64,000 nucleotides of DNA from Flavisolibacter ginsenosidimutans (GTDB lineage: Bacteria; Bacteroidota; Bacteroidia; Chitinophagales; Chitinophagaceae). The translations under genes and the position numbers were made by a program. Within the stretch, counting starts at the first letter, position 1; every line of letters begins with the position of its first letter. Positions 50,513-58,573 of this stretch are shown here, in pieces. Under the pieces are notes generated by a model, which saw nothing but the letters and a program-made list of their open reading frames with translations, searched no databases and had not been told where the DNA came from. The stretch lies in assembly GCF_007970805.1 (NCBI RefSeq), contig NZ_CP042433.1:558001-622000 (forward strand). The letters are read 5' to 3'.

Positions 50513-52504
50513 ATGCACAAGGCTTTAAAACTAATCGTTGCTGTCTGCTGTCTTTGCCAAACATTCGTTCACGCACAAAACCAATACGCGGTTCTTGTTG
50601 GCATTAACGACTATTACCAGGCTCCCGGCGTAAAGCACGAGCACAGCCTGCACGGTTGTGTGAACGACGCCAATTCGATAAGAGAATTGTTGTTGAATCG
50701 TTTTGGCTTTAAACGCTCCAACATTGACAGCCTGTACGATTCCAGCGCCACCAAAGCAAATCTTTTAAAGGCCTTTCACCGGTCGCTTGCCAAATGCCGC
50801 GAGGGCGATGCCTTCGTGTTTTATTATTCGGGCCACGGCGCCTGGATGACAAATCCTTATCAAACCGACTCGGTGAAACGAAGAATGAGTCAGGGCATGG
50901 TGATGAGCAATCTATATGCGCCAAACTTGGAATGTCTTTTTACTGATGAAGACATCAAAACCGTTTTCAATCTTTTTGTTGACAAGAAAGTAAAAGTGAC
51001 GGCCATTTTTGATTGTTGTTTCAGCGGTCTTTTGCCGGCCGGTTGGACCTCAGATTATTGGATGGCGTTTCCGCCACCACCGGAAGAAAAATCAATGAGT
51101 TTGGGGAACATCACCTACCGTACCGAAAAGAAAAAACCTGTCGGTTGCCGCGTAGACAGCTTAGGACGAACGCTTGATACATTGGATACTGACGGTGATG
51201 GCGTACCCGATTGCCGCGACTGGGAAATAGCCTCTTTACCAAACGTGCCGGTGGATTCGCTGGGAGTAATGATGCAAACAATCAGCGCTGAAGATTACAT
51301 TAAGCGAACCAGCAACGATCCACGCTTTACAAAACTTTCATCCGATTCTTCGGGCTTTGCATTGGCCGTGAATAATGACCGTGCGTTTAATTTAAGCGAT
51401 GCGCTTACGGTGACTTATCGCCCTCTTGCCAAACGTCCTTTTGAACGGGCGAACAGCGGTTTTCTTTCTTTGTCCGCCGCATCCGACATTGAACTGGCTG
51501 CGGAAATAACCGATGAAGCAGGATTGAGACACGGCGCTTTCACCAAGGCTTTACTCTCGCTTTACAAAAACAATTCTTCCGCTTTGCCCGTTGCCGATCT
51601 GCTTTCGAAAATCACAGACCTTATGCAGAAGCAAGGCTATGCGCAGCATCCCACGTATCATTACGAAAGAAGCCGGTTGACCGGGAACCTGGTCGGCGTT
51701 GAACAAACAAAACTTTCCAACACCGTTACCGCAAAATGCGTTTCGGTAAAAAACGGTATTGTCACGCTTGACAAAGGATTGTACGCCGGTATTGCAAAAG
51801 GAAATTTGTTGAAGAACACAAGCGTTGGCAATGTAACGCTGCAAGTGACGGATGCAACCGCCAACACGGCCACAGCTTTCGACAAGAACAGCCGCACCAG
51901 GGCAGGCGCGGTGTTTCAACTTGTCAGTCGCAATTCGGTATCGGCTCCGTTGGTAAAGCTTTACATACCTCAGGTTTCTTTATCACAGCCTGCTTTTAAA
52001 ACCTTTCTGCATAAAATAATAATTCCGCTCAGCTTGCGAAAAGATTATGCCGATTATCATTATTCACACCTGTCAGCAGCCGGTGACGTTATTGTATTAA
52101 CCGGCACAAAAACGTATAAGAAATATAGCAATCCAACCCAGGTGGATGACGCCAGTAAGCCCTACACCATTGTGCTGCTTCCATTGCCTTCCTATCTCAC
52201 AAGGCCGTTGAAAAAAATGATTGCAAAAAACCAAAGCATTCAATTGGTAAACCGTGTTGACCAGGCGGATTATGTTTTGTTTTTGAATTACGTTAAAGAA
52301 AGAGAAGGACAGCCAGCGGGCTTTGTTTTTTATTATCATCCGCCGATCGAAGAACACAGTTGGGCTGTTTTTTCCCGGGATCACCTGGAAGTAAAACCGC
52401 CGGAAGTTTTTGCGAAATCATTGCAGGCGCTTACGCAAAAATTATATGAGTTGAGCACCGAAACTGTCCGTTACAAATCAACCAACTGGATCAACGAAAA
52501 TTAA
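50513..52504 (+). CDS. Exported caspase-like (C14) protease, paralogue 3
   Basis: A 663-residue protein with a signal peptide (1-22). The p20-like domain has YAVLVGINDYYQ, His108 in FYYSGHG and Cys169 in DCCFSG. The insert carries DTDGDGVPDCRDWE (225-238) and NVPVDSLGV. The p10-like part has FLSLSAASDIELAAE and HGAFTKALLSLY. The tail is as in the other two (QADYVLFLNYVKER, FVFYYHPP). It is 59 nt after paralogue 2 and ends at a terminator shared with the convergent pectate lyase. All three keep the catalytic pair, so none is an evident pseudoprotease. Confidence 0.88.
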   Translation: MHKALKLIVAVCCLCQTFVHAQNQYAVLVGINDYYQAPGVKHEHSLHGCVNDANSIRELLLNRFGFKRSNIDSLYDSSATKANLLKAFHRSLAKCREGDAFVFYYSGHGAWMTNPYQTDSVKRRMSQGMVMSNLYAPNLECLFTDEDIKTVFNLFVDKKVKVTAIFDCCFSGLLPAGWTSDYWMAFPPPPEEKSMSLGNITYRTEKKKPVGCRVDSLGRTLDTLDTDGDGVPDCRDWEIASLPNVPVDSLGVMMQTISAEDYIKRTSNDPRFTKLSSDSSGFALAVNNDRAFNLSDALTVTYRPLAKRPFERANSGFLSLSAASDIELAAEITDEAGLRHGAFTKALLSLYKNNSSALPVADLLSKITDLMQKQGYAQHPTYHYERSRLTGNLVGVEQTKLSNTVTAKCVSVKNGIVTLDKGLYAGIAKGNLLKNTSVGNVTLQVTDATANTATAFDKNSRTRAGAVFQLVSRNSVSAPLVKLYIPQVSLSQPAFKTFLHKIIIPLSLRKDYADYHYSHLSAAGDVIVLTGTKTYKKYSNPTQVDDASKPYTIVLLPLPSYLTRPLKKMIAKNQSIQLVNRVDQADYVLFLNYVKEREGQPAGFVFYYHPPIEEHSWAVFSRDHLEVKPPEVFAKSLQALTQKLYELSTETVRYKSTNWINEN

Positions 52505-52528
52505 TTGCTCGACAGTTCGTGCATAAAG

Positions 52529-52556
52529 AAAGCCTGCGTTATGTCACAGGCTTTTT
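52529..52556. terminator. Bidirectional terminator after the caspase cluster
   Basis: The stem AAAGCCTG / CAGGCTTT with a 10-nt loop and a T run, between the third caspase gene and the pectate lyase gene. Confidence 0.75.
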
Positions 52557-52575
52557 CATCAATTGTGAGAGTTGC

Positions 52576-53793
52576 TTAATCCCGTTTTTGCAGAACATTC
52601 TTCTGAGACGCCCATTTCTTTTGCCAGGCAGGATAAGCGTTCAAAACTTTTTGCGGCGCATACGTGTACCAACCGTAACCATCCCTGCGTTCGCGGTCCA
52701 CTTCGGCGAGTGAATAAACCACTTTGCTGTCGCGGTTGCAAAACAGTGGCCGGTGCGTTTTTAGTTCGTAGTACCGCGTCCAAATGGGCGGCGCCGTTTC
52801 ATCTTCAACCACTATGCGATCGGCAGTGGAAACACGATAAGGCGTTTGCAGCGGCGGTGCCTGCACAACCTTCACTTTCGTGTGCAAAATTTTCGATGCA
52901 TCAAACCAGGCCACCGCGTTTTGAACGGCGTTGATAATTTGTTTCCCGGGTTTGTCAATGCTCATCAAAAACAAAACAATCTCGCTGCTTTCGCCGTTGC
53001 AAATGCTTGGCGGTTCAAACTTGCGTGCCCACGTAGGTTGCAGCGTCACCTCGTCGTGTTGCTGGCACCAGGCCGTAAGTTTTCCGTCGTCATTGATCTG
53101 CGTTTTCAAAATGCAATCAATTCCTTTCACATAAGCCGCTTCAATTTTTTTGCGGTGCGCATCGTCCACAAACAAGTAGTCTTTCCTTTTGTCAACAATG
53201 TCTTTTAACACTTGCATGATGCCCATCATGGCGCCGTCGTTATAGGTAATGTGCCGGCTGTAATTTTCTTCCAAAGGATAATATTGCGGCCAGCCGCCGT
53301 TGGCGTATTGCGCCGATAATATAAAATCCAGCCCTTTCAAGGCCGCCTCGCCGTATTTGGCAACGCCGGTAGCGGTGTAAACCTGCGCCAGTGCGGCAAT
53401 GTGAGTATAAGTGGTGCCGTTGTCGAAGGTTGTATTTAGAATTGATTTTGCTTTTATTAAACTGTCTTTTTGCTCCGGCGCAAGAATGGCAAAGATGTCG
53501 TAGTTCTTTGGCCAGCCGCCGTTGCCTTTCTGGTACAAGAGAATGTTATCGGCAACAGCGGTCAACTCGGTTGGTTTATAACGCGGCTGGTTCGGTTTTG
53601 GAAAGATGACGTTTGTTTTTTCTGCAATCCCGTACCAGTGTCGCGAAGCATCGCCGAAAGGTTCGGGATCAATTTGCACCGAAGCGGCGCTTTGTGTGTT
53701 TTGTGCAAACAGCGGTACATATACCGAAGCCGTTATCAAAAAGCAACCGGCAGCTTTTAAAAGCAAACTGCGACGGCGGAAAATTTTTACCAT
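52576..53793 (-). CDS. Secreted PL10-family pectate lyase
   Basis: A 405-residue protein from the ATG at 53793, with a long basic signal peptide (ending PLFAQ). Family 10 polysaccharide lyase features are QKGNGGWPKNYDIF, NGTTYTHIAALAQVY, YANGGWPQYYPLEENYSRHI, TYNDGAMMGIMQVL and the late ICNGESSEIVLFL. The enzyme cleaves de-esterified pectin by beta-elimination with calcium. The presence of one lyase without a polysaccharide utilisation locus suggests limited use of plant material. Confidence 0.9.
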   Translation of the reverse strand: MVKIFRRRSLLLKAAGCFLITASVYVPLFAQNTQSAASVQIDPEPFGDASRHWYGIAEKTNVIFPKPNQPRYKPTELTAVADNILLYQKGNGGWPKNYDIFAILAPEQKDSLIKAKSILNTTFDNGTTYTHIAALAQVYTATGVAKYGEAALKGLDFILSAQYANGGWPQYYPLEENYSRHITYNDGAMMGIMQVLKDIVDKRKDYLFVDDAHRKKIEAAYVKGIDCILKTQINDDGKLTAWCQQHDEVTLQPTWARKFEPPSICNGESSEIVLFLMSIDKPGKQIINAVQNAVAWFDASKILHTKVKVVQAPPLQTPYRVSTADRIVVEDETAPPIWTRYYELKTHRPLFCNRDSKVVYSLAEVDRERRDGYGWYTYAPQKVLNAYPAWQKKWASQKNVLQKRD

Positions 53794-53817
53794 AAACAAC
53801 AAAATTGCAAGAAGAAT

Positions 53818-54636
53818 TTATAAGGCTTCAATATACGCCGCCATCTTCTGGCGGGTATCCTGATCTGGCAGGCTTCCTTCGCCAGCCTGCAGATTTTGCA
53901 TCGCATGATTAACGTTTCCTGTTGCCGGAATGACGCAGGTAACGGCGGGATGCGAAAGAATAAACTTCAAAAAATAAGCGCCCCAGTTGTCAATGCCCAA
54001 TTCTGCTGCCCACGGCGGCAAGGGTTTGTCTGCTACTTTTCGAAAAAGGCTTCCTTCGCCAAAGGGTCGGTTGATTAAAGTAGCAACGCCTCTTTCGGCG
54101 CACAAGGGAAGCAAAAACTTTTCGGCGTGCCGCGAAAGAACGGAATAATTGAACTGTACGAAATCAACCGACTCTTTTCTTATCACGTTCGCAAGGGCTT
54201 CGTGGCTGCCGTCCAGGTAATGCGTGATGCCGATGTAACGCAACTTGCCTTCGTCTTTCAACTTGCGCAAATAGGAGAGATGCGTTTGCCAGTCAAGCAG
54301 GTTGTGTATCTGAACAAGGTCCATCACTTCCCGCTTCATTAAACGATAGGAATTTTTGATTTGTTTTTTGCCCGCTTCAGCGCCTTGCGTCCAAACTTTT
54401 GTGGCGTAAAAAAAATCGTTTTGTTCGGGCATTGCAGCGGTGACGTTGCCCACAACCTCTTCGGCGCAGCCGTACATGGGAGAAGAATCAATCAGCCTTG
54501 CGCCGGCTTTGTGCATTGCTATTAAAACATCTTTCAAGGAAGCATAACGCGAAGCGTCAACGTCGAAAGTTTGCCAGGTGCCGAGGCCAATTACAGGAAG
54601 CGCTTCGCTTGAAGAAGGAATGTTGCGGGTGAGCAT
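53818..54636 (-). CDS. Aldo/keto reductase family oxidoreductase
   Basis: A 272-residue protein with a TIM-barrel. Family residues are seen: Asp in ARLIDSSPMYG and the catalytic Tyr of that motif, Lys in FYATKVWTQG, and His in LVQIHNLLDW. NADPH-dependent; the substrate is not predictable. No signal peptide in the usual sense, although the first residues MLTRNIPSSSEALPVIGLGT suggest a trimmed N-terminus as in a known AKR subgroup with Tat signals. It follows pectate lyase's promoter region on the same strand. Confidence 0.88.
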   Translation of the reverse strand: MLTRNIPSSSEALPVIGLGTWQTFDVDASRYASLKDVLIAMHKAGARLIDSSPMYGCAEEVVGNVTAAMPEQNDFFYATKVWTQGAEAGKKQIKNSYRLMKREVMDLVQIHNLLDWQTHLSYLRKLKDEGKLRYIGITHYLDGSHEALANVIRKESVDFVQFNYSVLSRHAEKFLLPLCAERGVATLINRPFGEGSLFRKVADKPLPPWAAELGIDNWGAYFLKFILSHPAVTCVIPATGNVNHAMQNLQAGEGSLPDQDTRQKMAAYIEAL

Positions 54637-54669
54637 GGCCTAAAGTTAGGAACGGGATTTCGCCTGAAG

Positions 54670-55389
54670 TCATTGATGGCACAGCACATCAGCAGAACCT
54701 GAATGTTGCGGCAGCGAAGGACTTAGGTAAGGAATGCCAAGATTCAATCCACGCAACACCAGCAACACAGCCATGCAGGCAAGAAAGAAAGGAACCGCTT
54801 TGCGAAAATTCAACCGCATTTTCTGGTTGACAAATGAGCCAAAAAATGCAACAGTCAACATTGCCGGGAACGTACCTGCGCCAAAGGCAGCCATAAACAA
54901 ACTGCCTTTGATAAGGCTACCGGTGAGAAATGAAGACGTAAGCGCAAGGTAGATCATGCCGCAGGGCAGAAGGCCGTTGAGCAAGCCAATGCCAAAGAGT
55001 GATTGATTGGTTGGCGTTGAAAGAAGTTTACCAAGTCCCTTGCGAAGCACCAGAAAGAAACTTTGAGCCGGAGGGGTTTTTCCAAATCTTTTTTTTGTGT
55101 CCGAAGGCAGCAACAGGTAAAGCAAAATGGCTGCTCCAAAAACAACGGAGACGGTGCTTTGCGCTTTCGGTGTAATGAGAAAGCCACCGGCCAAACCCAG
55201 CACAAGACCAAGCCATGAGTACGTAACAATGCGGCCAAGATTGTAAAGCAAAGCGCCGTGCAAACGGCCATTGGTGCTTCTTGCTCCCATTGGCAAAGAG
55301 AGCGCAATGGGGCCACACATGCCGATGCAGTGAAGACTGCCAACCGCGCCCATCGCAAAAGCGATCCCGATAATTTGCAAAACATTCAT
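54670..55389 (-). CDS. TauE/SafE-like membrane protein of the cbb3 locus
   Basis: A 239-residue protein with about six hydrophobic segments. The first contains AVGSLHCIGMCGPIALSLPM, with a Cys pair and His typical of the group that follows ccoGH in Bacteroidota. The second half repeats the pattern (LFGIGLLNGLLPCGMIYLAL). Thought to help copper or cofactor delivery to the cbb3 oxidase (family context; not proved). The start is 6 nt after the fixH stop, so it is part of the cco operon. Confidence 0.85.
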   Translation of the reverse strand: MNVLQIIGIAFAMGAVGSLHCIGMCGPIALSLPMGARSTNGRLHGALLYNLGRIVTYSWLGLVLGLAGGFLITPKAQSTVSVVFGAAILLYLLLPSDTKKRFGKTPPAQSFFLVLRKGLGKLLSTPTNQSLFGIGLLNGLLPCGMIYLALTSSFLTGSLIKGSLFMAAFGAGTFPAMLTVAFFGSFVNQKMRLNFRKAVPFFLACMAVLLVLRGLNLGIPYLSPSLPQHSGSADVLCHQ

Positions 55390-55395
55390 GAGGCC

Positions 55396-55833
55396 TTAAA
55401 AAAAGATTTTTTGTTCCTGAAAGAAACGCTTGCCCTCGCTTTGCCAGGAAAGTTTTACTTCGTAGGAGCCGGAAAGATCTTTGTCCAAATTCAATTCATA
55501 AAAAGCCTGCGCGGTTGAAAATTTTTTGCGAATGTCTTTTGATGCATCAGAAGGGCGGTATAAATAAATTTCGCCTTCAACGGTTTTGTTTGCAAACTCT
55601 TTTGGCAATTGAACGCTGACGGTGTTAACCGTGTGCTGAATCTTTGGCGCTTCGGAAAGTTGTGCCACATGACTCTTTTGGTCAATCACGTCCTGGTATT
55701 TTAATTCGGCTTCGTAATAGTTCTCGGTTACCAAATCAAAATTTTGATGACTGGCTTTATAGGCCAGGAACAGAATGCCCAAGGCAAACGTTGTGTACGC
55801 CATAAAAATTTTATATCCCCAACTAATGCGCAT
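55396..55833 (-). CDS. fixH: FixH/CcoH-family protein
   Basis: A 145-residue protein with one N-terminal membrane helix (KIFMAYTTFALGILFLAYKA), then a periplasmic beta-rich domain (VSVQLPKEFANKTVEGEIYL, LDKDLSGSYEVKLSWQ). FixH/CcoH associates with the cbb3 oxidase during assembly. The sequence is short of the usual FixH motifs but the order in the locus (ccoG, fixH, safE-like) is standard. An array of heptamers sits immediately upstream. Confidence 0.85.
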   Translation of the reverse strand: MRISWGYKIFMAYTTFALGILFLAYKASHQNFDLVTENYYEAELKYQDVIDQKSHVAQLSEAPKIQHTVNTVSVQLPKEFANKTVEGEIYLYRPSDASKDIRKKFSTAQAFYELNLDKDLSGSYEVKLSWQSEGKRFFQEQKIFF

Positions 55834-55836
55834 AAA

Positions 55837-55871
55837 AAGTTTTAAGTTCTAAGTTTTAGGTTTTAAGTTTT
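55837..55871. repeat. Heptamer array (AAGTTTT-type) upstream of fixH
   Basis: Five units AAGTTTT, AAGTTCT, AAGTTTT, AGGTTTT and AAGTTTT start three bases upstream of the fixH ATG. Confidence 0.65.
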
Positions 55872-55903
55872 CTAACAGCGCAGTTATTCTTTCTCTGTTT
55901 CTA

Positions 55904-55931
55904 TTGCATGCTGCCAACTGCTAACTGCCAG
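55904..55931. repeat. Heptamer array (CTGCCAA-type) after ccoG
   Basis: Units TTGCATG, CTGCCAA, CTGCTAA and CTGCCAG, ending six bases from the ccoG stop codon. A different unit from the array 30 nt away. Confidence 0.6.
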
Positions 55932-55937
55932 CTTTTC

Positions 55938-57374
55938 TCATTCTTCTGGTCCCATAAAAGTAGTCTCGGCGGTTTCGATGCGTTTATGACCCTGGTACAC
56001 ACCGATCCTGATTTTTGTTTTGCGGTGCTCGACGTTGGCCGCTTTTACTTTCACAAAAAACGGCGATTGGAAATATGACTCCGCAGGAACCTTTAGCGCA
56101 TTGCCCACCACATCAATTTCGCCGTTTACATTCTCCAACTTCAGCGTAATCGGAATGTCTTTACGTGTTTTGTTGGTGAGTTTGATGCTGTATAAATTGG
56201 CGATGCGTCCGTCGGGCAGCGTTTGATAAATCTGTCCCGGTGTGCGCAGCACTTTTGCATCAACGTCTTTACGGCTCAAGAGCAAAAAGGCAAGAAAGCC
56301 AAGCAGTGCCACCAACACAAATGAATACGCCGCCACACGCCAGTTGAACTTGTTCTTGCGTGAATGTTCAATGTTCTCTTCCGAATCAATGCGAATAAGG
56401 CCGAGCGGCTTGTTAATCTTCGTCATGATGTCGTCGCAGGCATCAATGCAGGCCGTGCAGTTTATACATTCGAGCTGCGTGCCGTTCCGAATGTCAATGC
56501 CGGTTGGACAAACGCGAACGCAGGCGAAACAATCAATGCAATCACCAGAATTTGTATCCAGTGCTGCCTTCTTCAATTTCCCTCTTGGTTCGCCGCGCAC
56601 ATAATCATAAGCCACCACCATTGACTTCTTGTCGAGCAATACGCCTTGCAAGCGTCCGTACGGACAAACTACCAAACAAGCCTGCTCGCGAAACCAGTAA
56701 TAAACAAAAAAGAAAACGGTGGAAAAACCCATGAGCGTTGCAAACGTTACGGGGTGTACAAACACGCCTTCGTGCACCATCTTCAAAACGTTGTCCATGC
56801 CAATGATGTAGGACAAAAAGAAATTAGCAACCAAAAAAGAGATAGCATAAAAGACCGCAATCTTGGTGAGGCGTTTGCGAATCTTGAACGCATTCAAAGG
56901 CATTGCTTTTAAACGCCTTTGTTCCTGTGCATCACCGTCAATCCAGTATTCAATTTTACGGAAAATCATTTCCATAAAAATGGTTTGCGGACAAACCCAT
57001 CCGCAAAACACACGGCCGAATACCACGGTAAACACAACGATAAAAACAACGAAGGTGAGAAAGCCCACCGCGAAGATGAAAAAATCCTGCGGCCAAAATA
57101 TCTGTCCGAAGAAGATGAATTTTCGCTCAACAACGTTGAAAAGAAAGAACGGCTCGCCGTCAATTTTTACAAAGGGCAAGGTGAAAAAGATGGCAAGAAA
57201 AACAAGCGTCACCAGGGTGCGCAGGTTGTACAATTTTCCTTTTGGCTTTTTGGGAAAAAGAAAATTTCTCTTGCCCTGTTTGGTGATGGTGCCAACGGAA
57301 TCGCGAAAGCTTTGGTCGAGCTTTTCTTTTTTCTCTGCGGCAACACCCGTGTATGTATCGTTGTAGGTTTCCAT
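55938..57374 (-). CDS. ccoG: Cytochrome c oxidase accessory protein CcoG
   Basis: CcoG (RdxA/FixG) is a membrane Fe-S protein that reduces copper for the cbb3 oxidase. It has 478 residues: about five membrane helices, the conserved CGWVCPQTIFMEMIFRKIEY, CLVVCPYGRLQGVLLDKKSM, and two 4Fe-4S clusters (CIDCFACVRVCPTGID and CINCTACIDACDD). The C-terminal periplasmic immunoglobulin-like domain is at about 370-478. Its ATG overlaps the ccoP stop by one base (TAATG). Confidence 0.95.
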   Translation of the reverse strand: METYNDTYTGVAAEKKEKLDQSFRDSVGTITKQGKRNFLFPKKPKGKLYNLRTLVTLVFLAIFFTLPFVKIDGEPFFLFNVVERKFIFFGQIFWPQDFFIFAVGFLTFVVFIVVFTVVFGRVFCGWVCPQTIFMEMIFRKIEYWIDGDAQEQRRLKAMPLNAFKIRKRLTKIAVFYAISFLVANFFLSYIIGMDNVLKMVHEGVFVHPVTFATLMGFSTVFFFVYYWFREQACLVVCPYGRLQGVLLDKKSMVVAYDYVRGEPRGKLKKAALDTNSGDCIDCFACVRVCPTGIDIRNGTQLECINCTACIDACDDIMTKINKPLGLIRIDSEENIEHSRKNKFNWRVAAYSFVLVALLGFLAFLLLSRKDVDAKVLRTPGQIYQTLPDGRIANLYSIKLTNKTRKDIPITLKLENVNGEIDVVGNALKVPAESYFQSPFFVKVKAANVEHRKTKIRIGVYQGHKRIETAETTFMGPEE

Positions 57375-58270
57375 TATTTTTTTGCTACGCTGGTTGAATC
57401 TTTCGCAGCGGTATTGGTGCTGGCCTTTTCTTCATAAGGATCGCCCTGCGGCGCTTTGGGGTTGGGCGGATTTGTGCCGGCAAGGCTCTTTACATAACTC
57501 GCCAGATCTTTTATTTGCGAAGGCGAATACGTCTTTTGCCAGGACTGCATTCCTTTTTCGGGCACGCCGTATTTGATGGTTTTAAAAACGTCGTTGATGG
57601 TTCCGCCGTGCAGCCAATAGTTGTCGGTAAGATTGGGTCCTACGCCGCCTTCGCCTTTCTGTCCGTGACAGGCAAAGCAATTGCTTTGAAAGATTTTTTT
57701 GCCTTCGGCAATGCCTGCTGCATCAGCCAGTGTAACGGTTTTTTCGTCCACCATGTCGCCGGCTTTCTTGCGGTACTCTTCAATTTGTTTGGTGGCAATC
57801 GCCATTTCGGTATTGTACTCTTGTTCTGGATCGGGACCGGTTTTCCAAACGTGGTAACGAAGGATATAAAACACAGCACAAACAATGCTGAAATAAAAGC
57901 CGTACTTCCACCACGGCGGCAGGGAGTTGTCCAGTTCCTGGATGCCGTCGTAGTCGTGATCGAGCAAGTGATCGGCTTCCTTTTCAAGCGGAATCGCCTT
58001 TGTAAAAAACTTTGCGTTAAGCCGTGCAAAGCGCTGCCCAACTGAAGCCGGTGCTTTGTCTTCTTTGCCCAACGCACTGAATTTGCTGAACACGTATATC
58101 AAACCGCCGAAAGCAAAAAGAAGAACGGTTGCCAGCGCCCAAGCCGTTCCGTTGTAATTGTTATCCACCAGCGGATGGCTGATTGTTTTTTCCTGTGCGT
58201 TGGCGGCAAAGCTTGCGCAGAGTATGAACGATGTAGAAAGAATAAATTTTGTTGTGCGAATATTTCTCAT
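57374..58270 (-). CDS. ccoP: cbb3 oxidase cytochrome c subunit CcoP, single heme
   Basis: A 298-residue protein from the ATG at 58270. It has a signal-like helix (1-25), a second membrane helix (about 43-62), a third (about 121-140) with the CcoP motif ELDNSLPPWWKYGFYFSIVC, and a C-terminal cytochrome c domain with one CxxCH (C198-C201-H202, NCFACHGQKG). Proteobacterial CcoP has two hemes; this one has one, as in other Bacteroidota. It passes electrons to the catalytic subunit. The stop overlaps the ccoG start. Confidence 0.93.
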   Translation of the reverse strand: MRNIRTTKFILSTSFILCASFAANAQEKTISHPLVDNNYNGTAWALATVLLFAFGGLIYVFSKFSALGKEDKAPASVGQRFARLNAKFFTKAIPLEKEADHLLDHDYDGIQELDNSLPPWWKYGFYFSIVCAVFYILRYHVWKTGPDPEQEYNTEMAIATKQIEEYRKKAGDMVDEKTVTLADAAGIAEGKKIFQSNCFACHGQKGEGGVGPNLTDNYWLHGGTINDVFKTIKYGVPEKGMQSWQKTYSPSQIKDLASYVKSLAGTNPPNPKAPQGDPYEEKASTNTAAKDSTSVAKK

Positions 58271-58274
58271 ACAA

Positions 58275-58484
58275 TCAGGCTTGTTTAACAGGGATAAACG
58301 AAGAATTGTTTTCAGGTTCCAAATCAAGCGGGAGGTGTTTCATCTGGTTCACGCGGCTTTTGTCCATTTTCTTCACGTAATAAATCACCGCGATGAAGAA
58401 GAGCACGAAGATGAACAGCGAGATGATGGGATAAACATCCACACCTTTGATGGAGTCTGCGTATTGTTTGATGTATTTGAGCAT
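58275..58484 (-). CDS. ccoQ: CcoQ-like small subunit
   Basis: A 69-residue protein with a membrane helix (IISLFIFVLFFIAVIYYVKK) and a polar tail. Position between the catalytic subunit and ccoP, size and single helix fit CcoQ, which stabilises the complex. The sequence itself is weakly conserved. It ends 4 nt before the ccoP start. Confidence 0.75.
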   Translation of the reverse strand: MLKYIKQYADSIKGVDVYPIISLFIFVLFFIAVIYYVKKMDKSRVNQMKHLPLDLEPENNSSFIPVKQA

Positions 58485-58501
58485 AAGAAGTTTGTTTGCT
58501 A

Positions 58502-58569
58502 GTTCACCTGTTCACTCGTTCGTATTGCTCAACTGGCTTTCGAACAGGTGAACAAGTGAACAGGTGAAC
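58502..58569. repeat. Inverted pair of octamer arrays between ccoNO and ccoQ
   Basis: GTTCACCT and GTTCACTC (58502-58517) face GAACAGGT, GAACAAGT, GAACAGGT, GAAC (58542-58569). The 8-nt period is one longer than in the other arrays. The two sides pair over about 21 bases with one mismatch, so the RNA can form a long hairpin. Confidence 0.7.
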
Positions 58570-58573
58570 TTTT

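Noticed and set aside
46337..52504. Antiphage caspase system (for example gasdermin- or CRISPR-linked)
   Set aside because: All three have signal peptides, and no sensor, gasdermin or CRISPR partner is nearby, so a cytoplasmic defence role is not supported.
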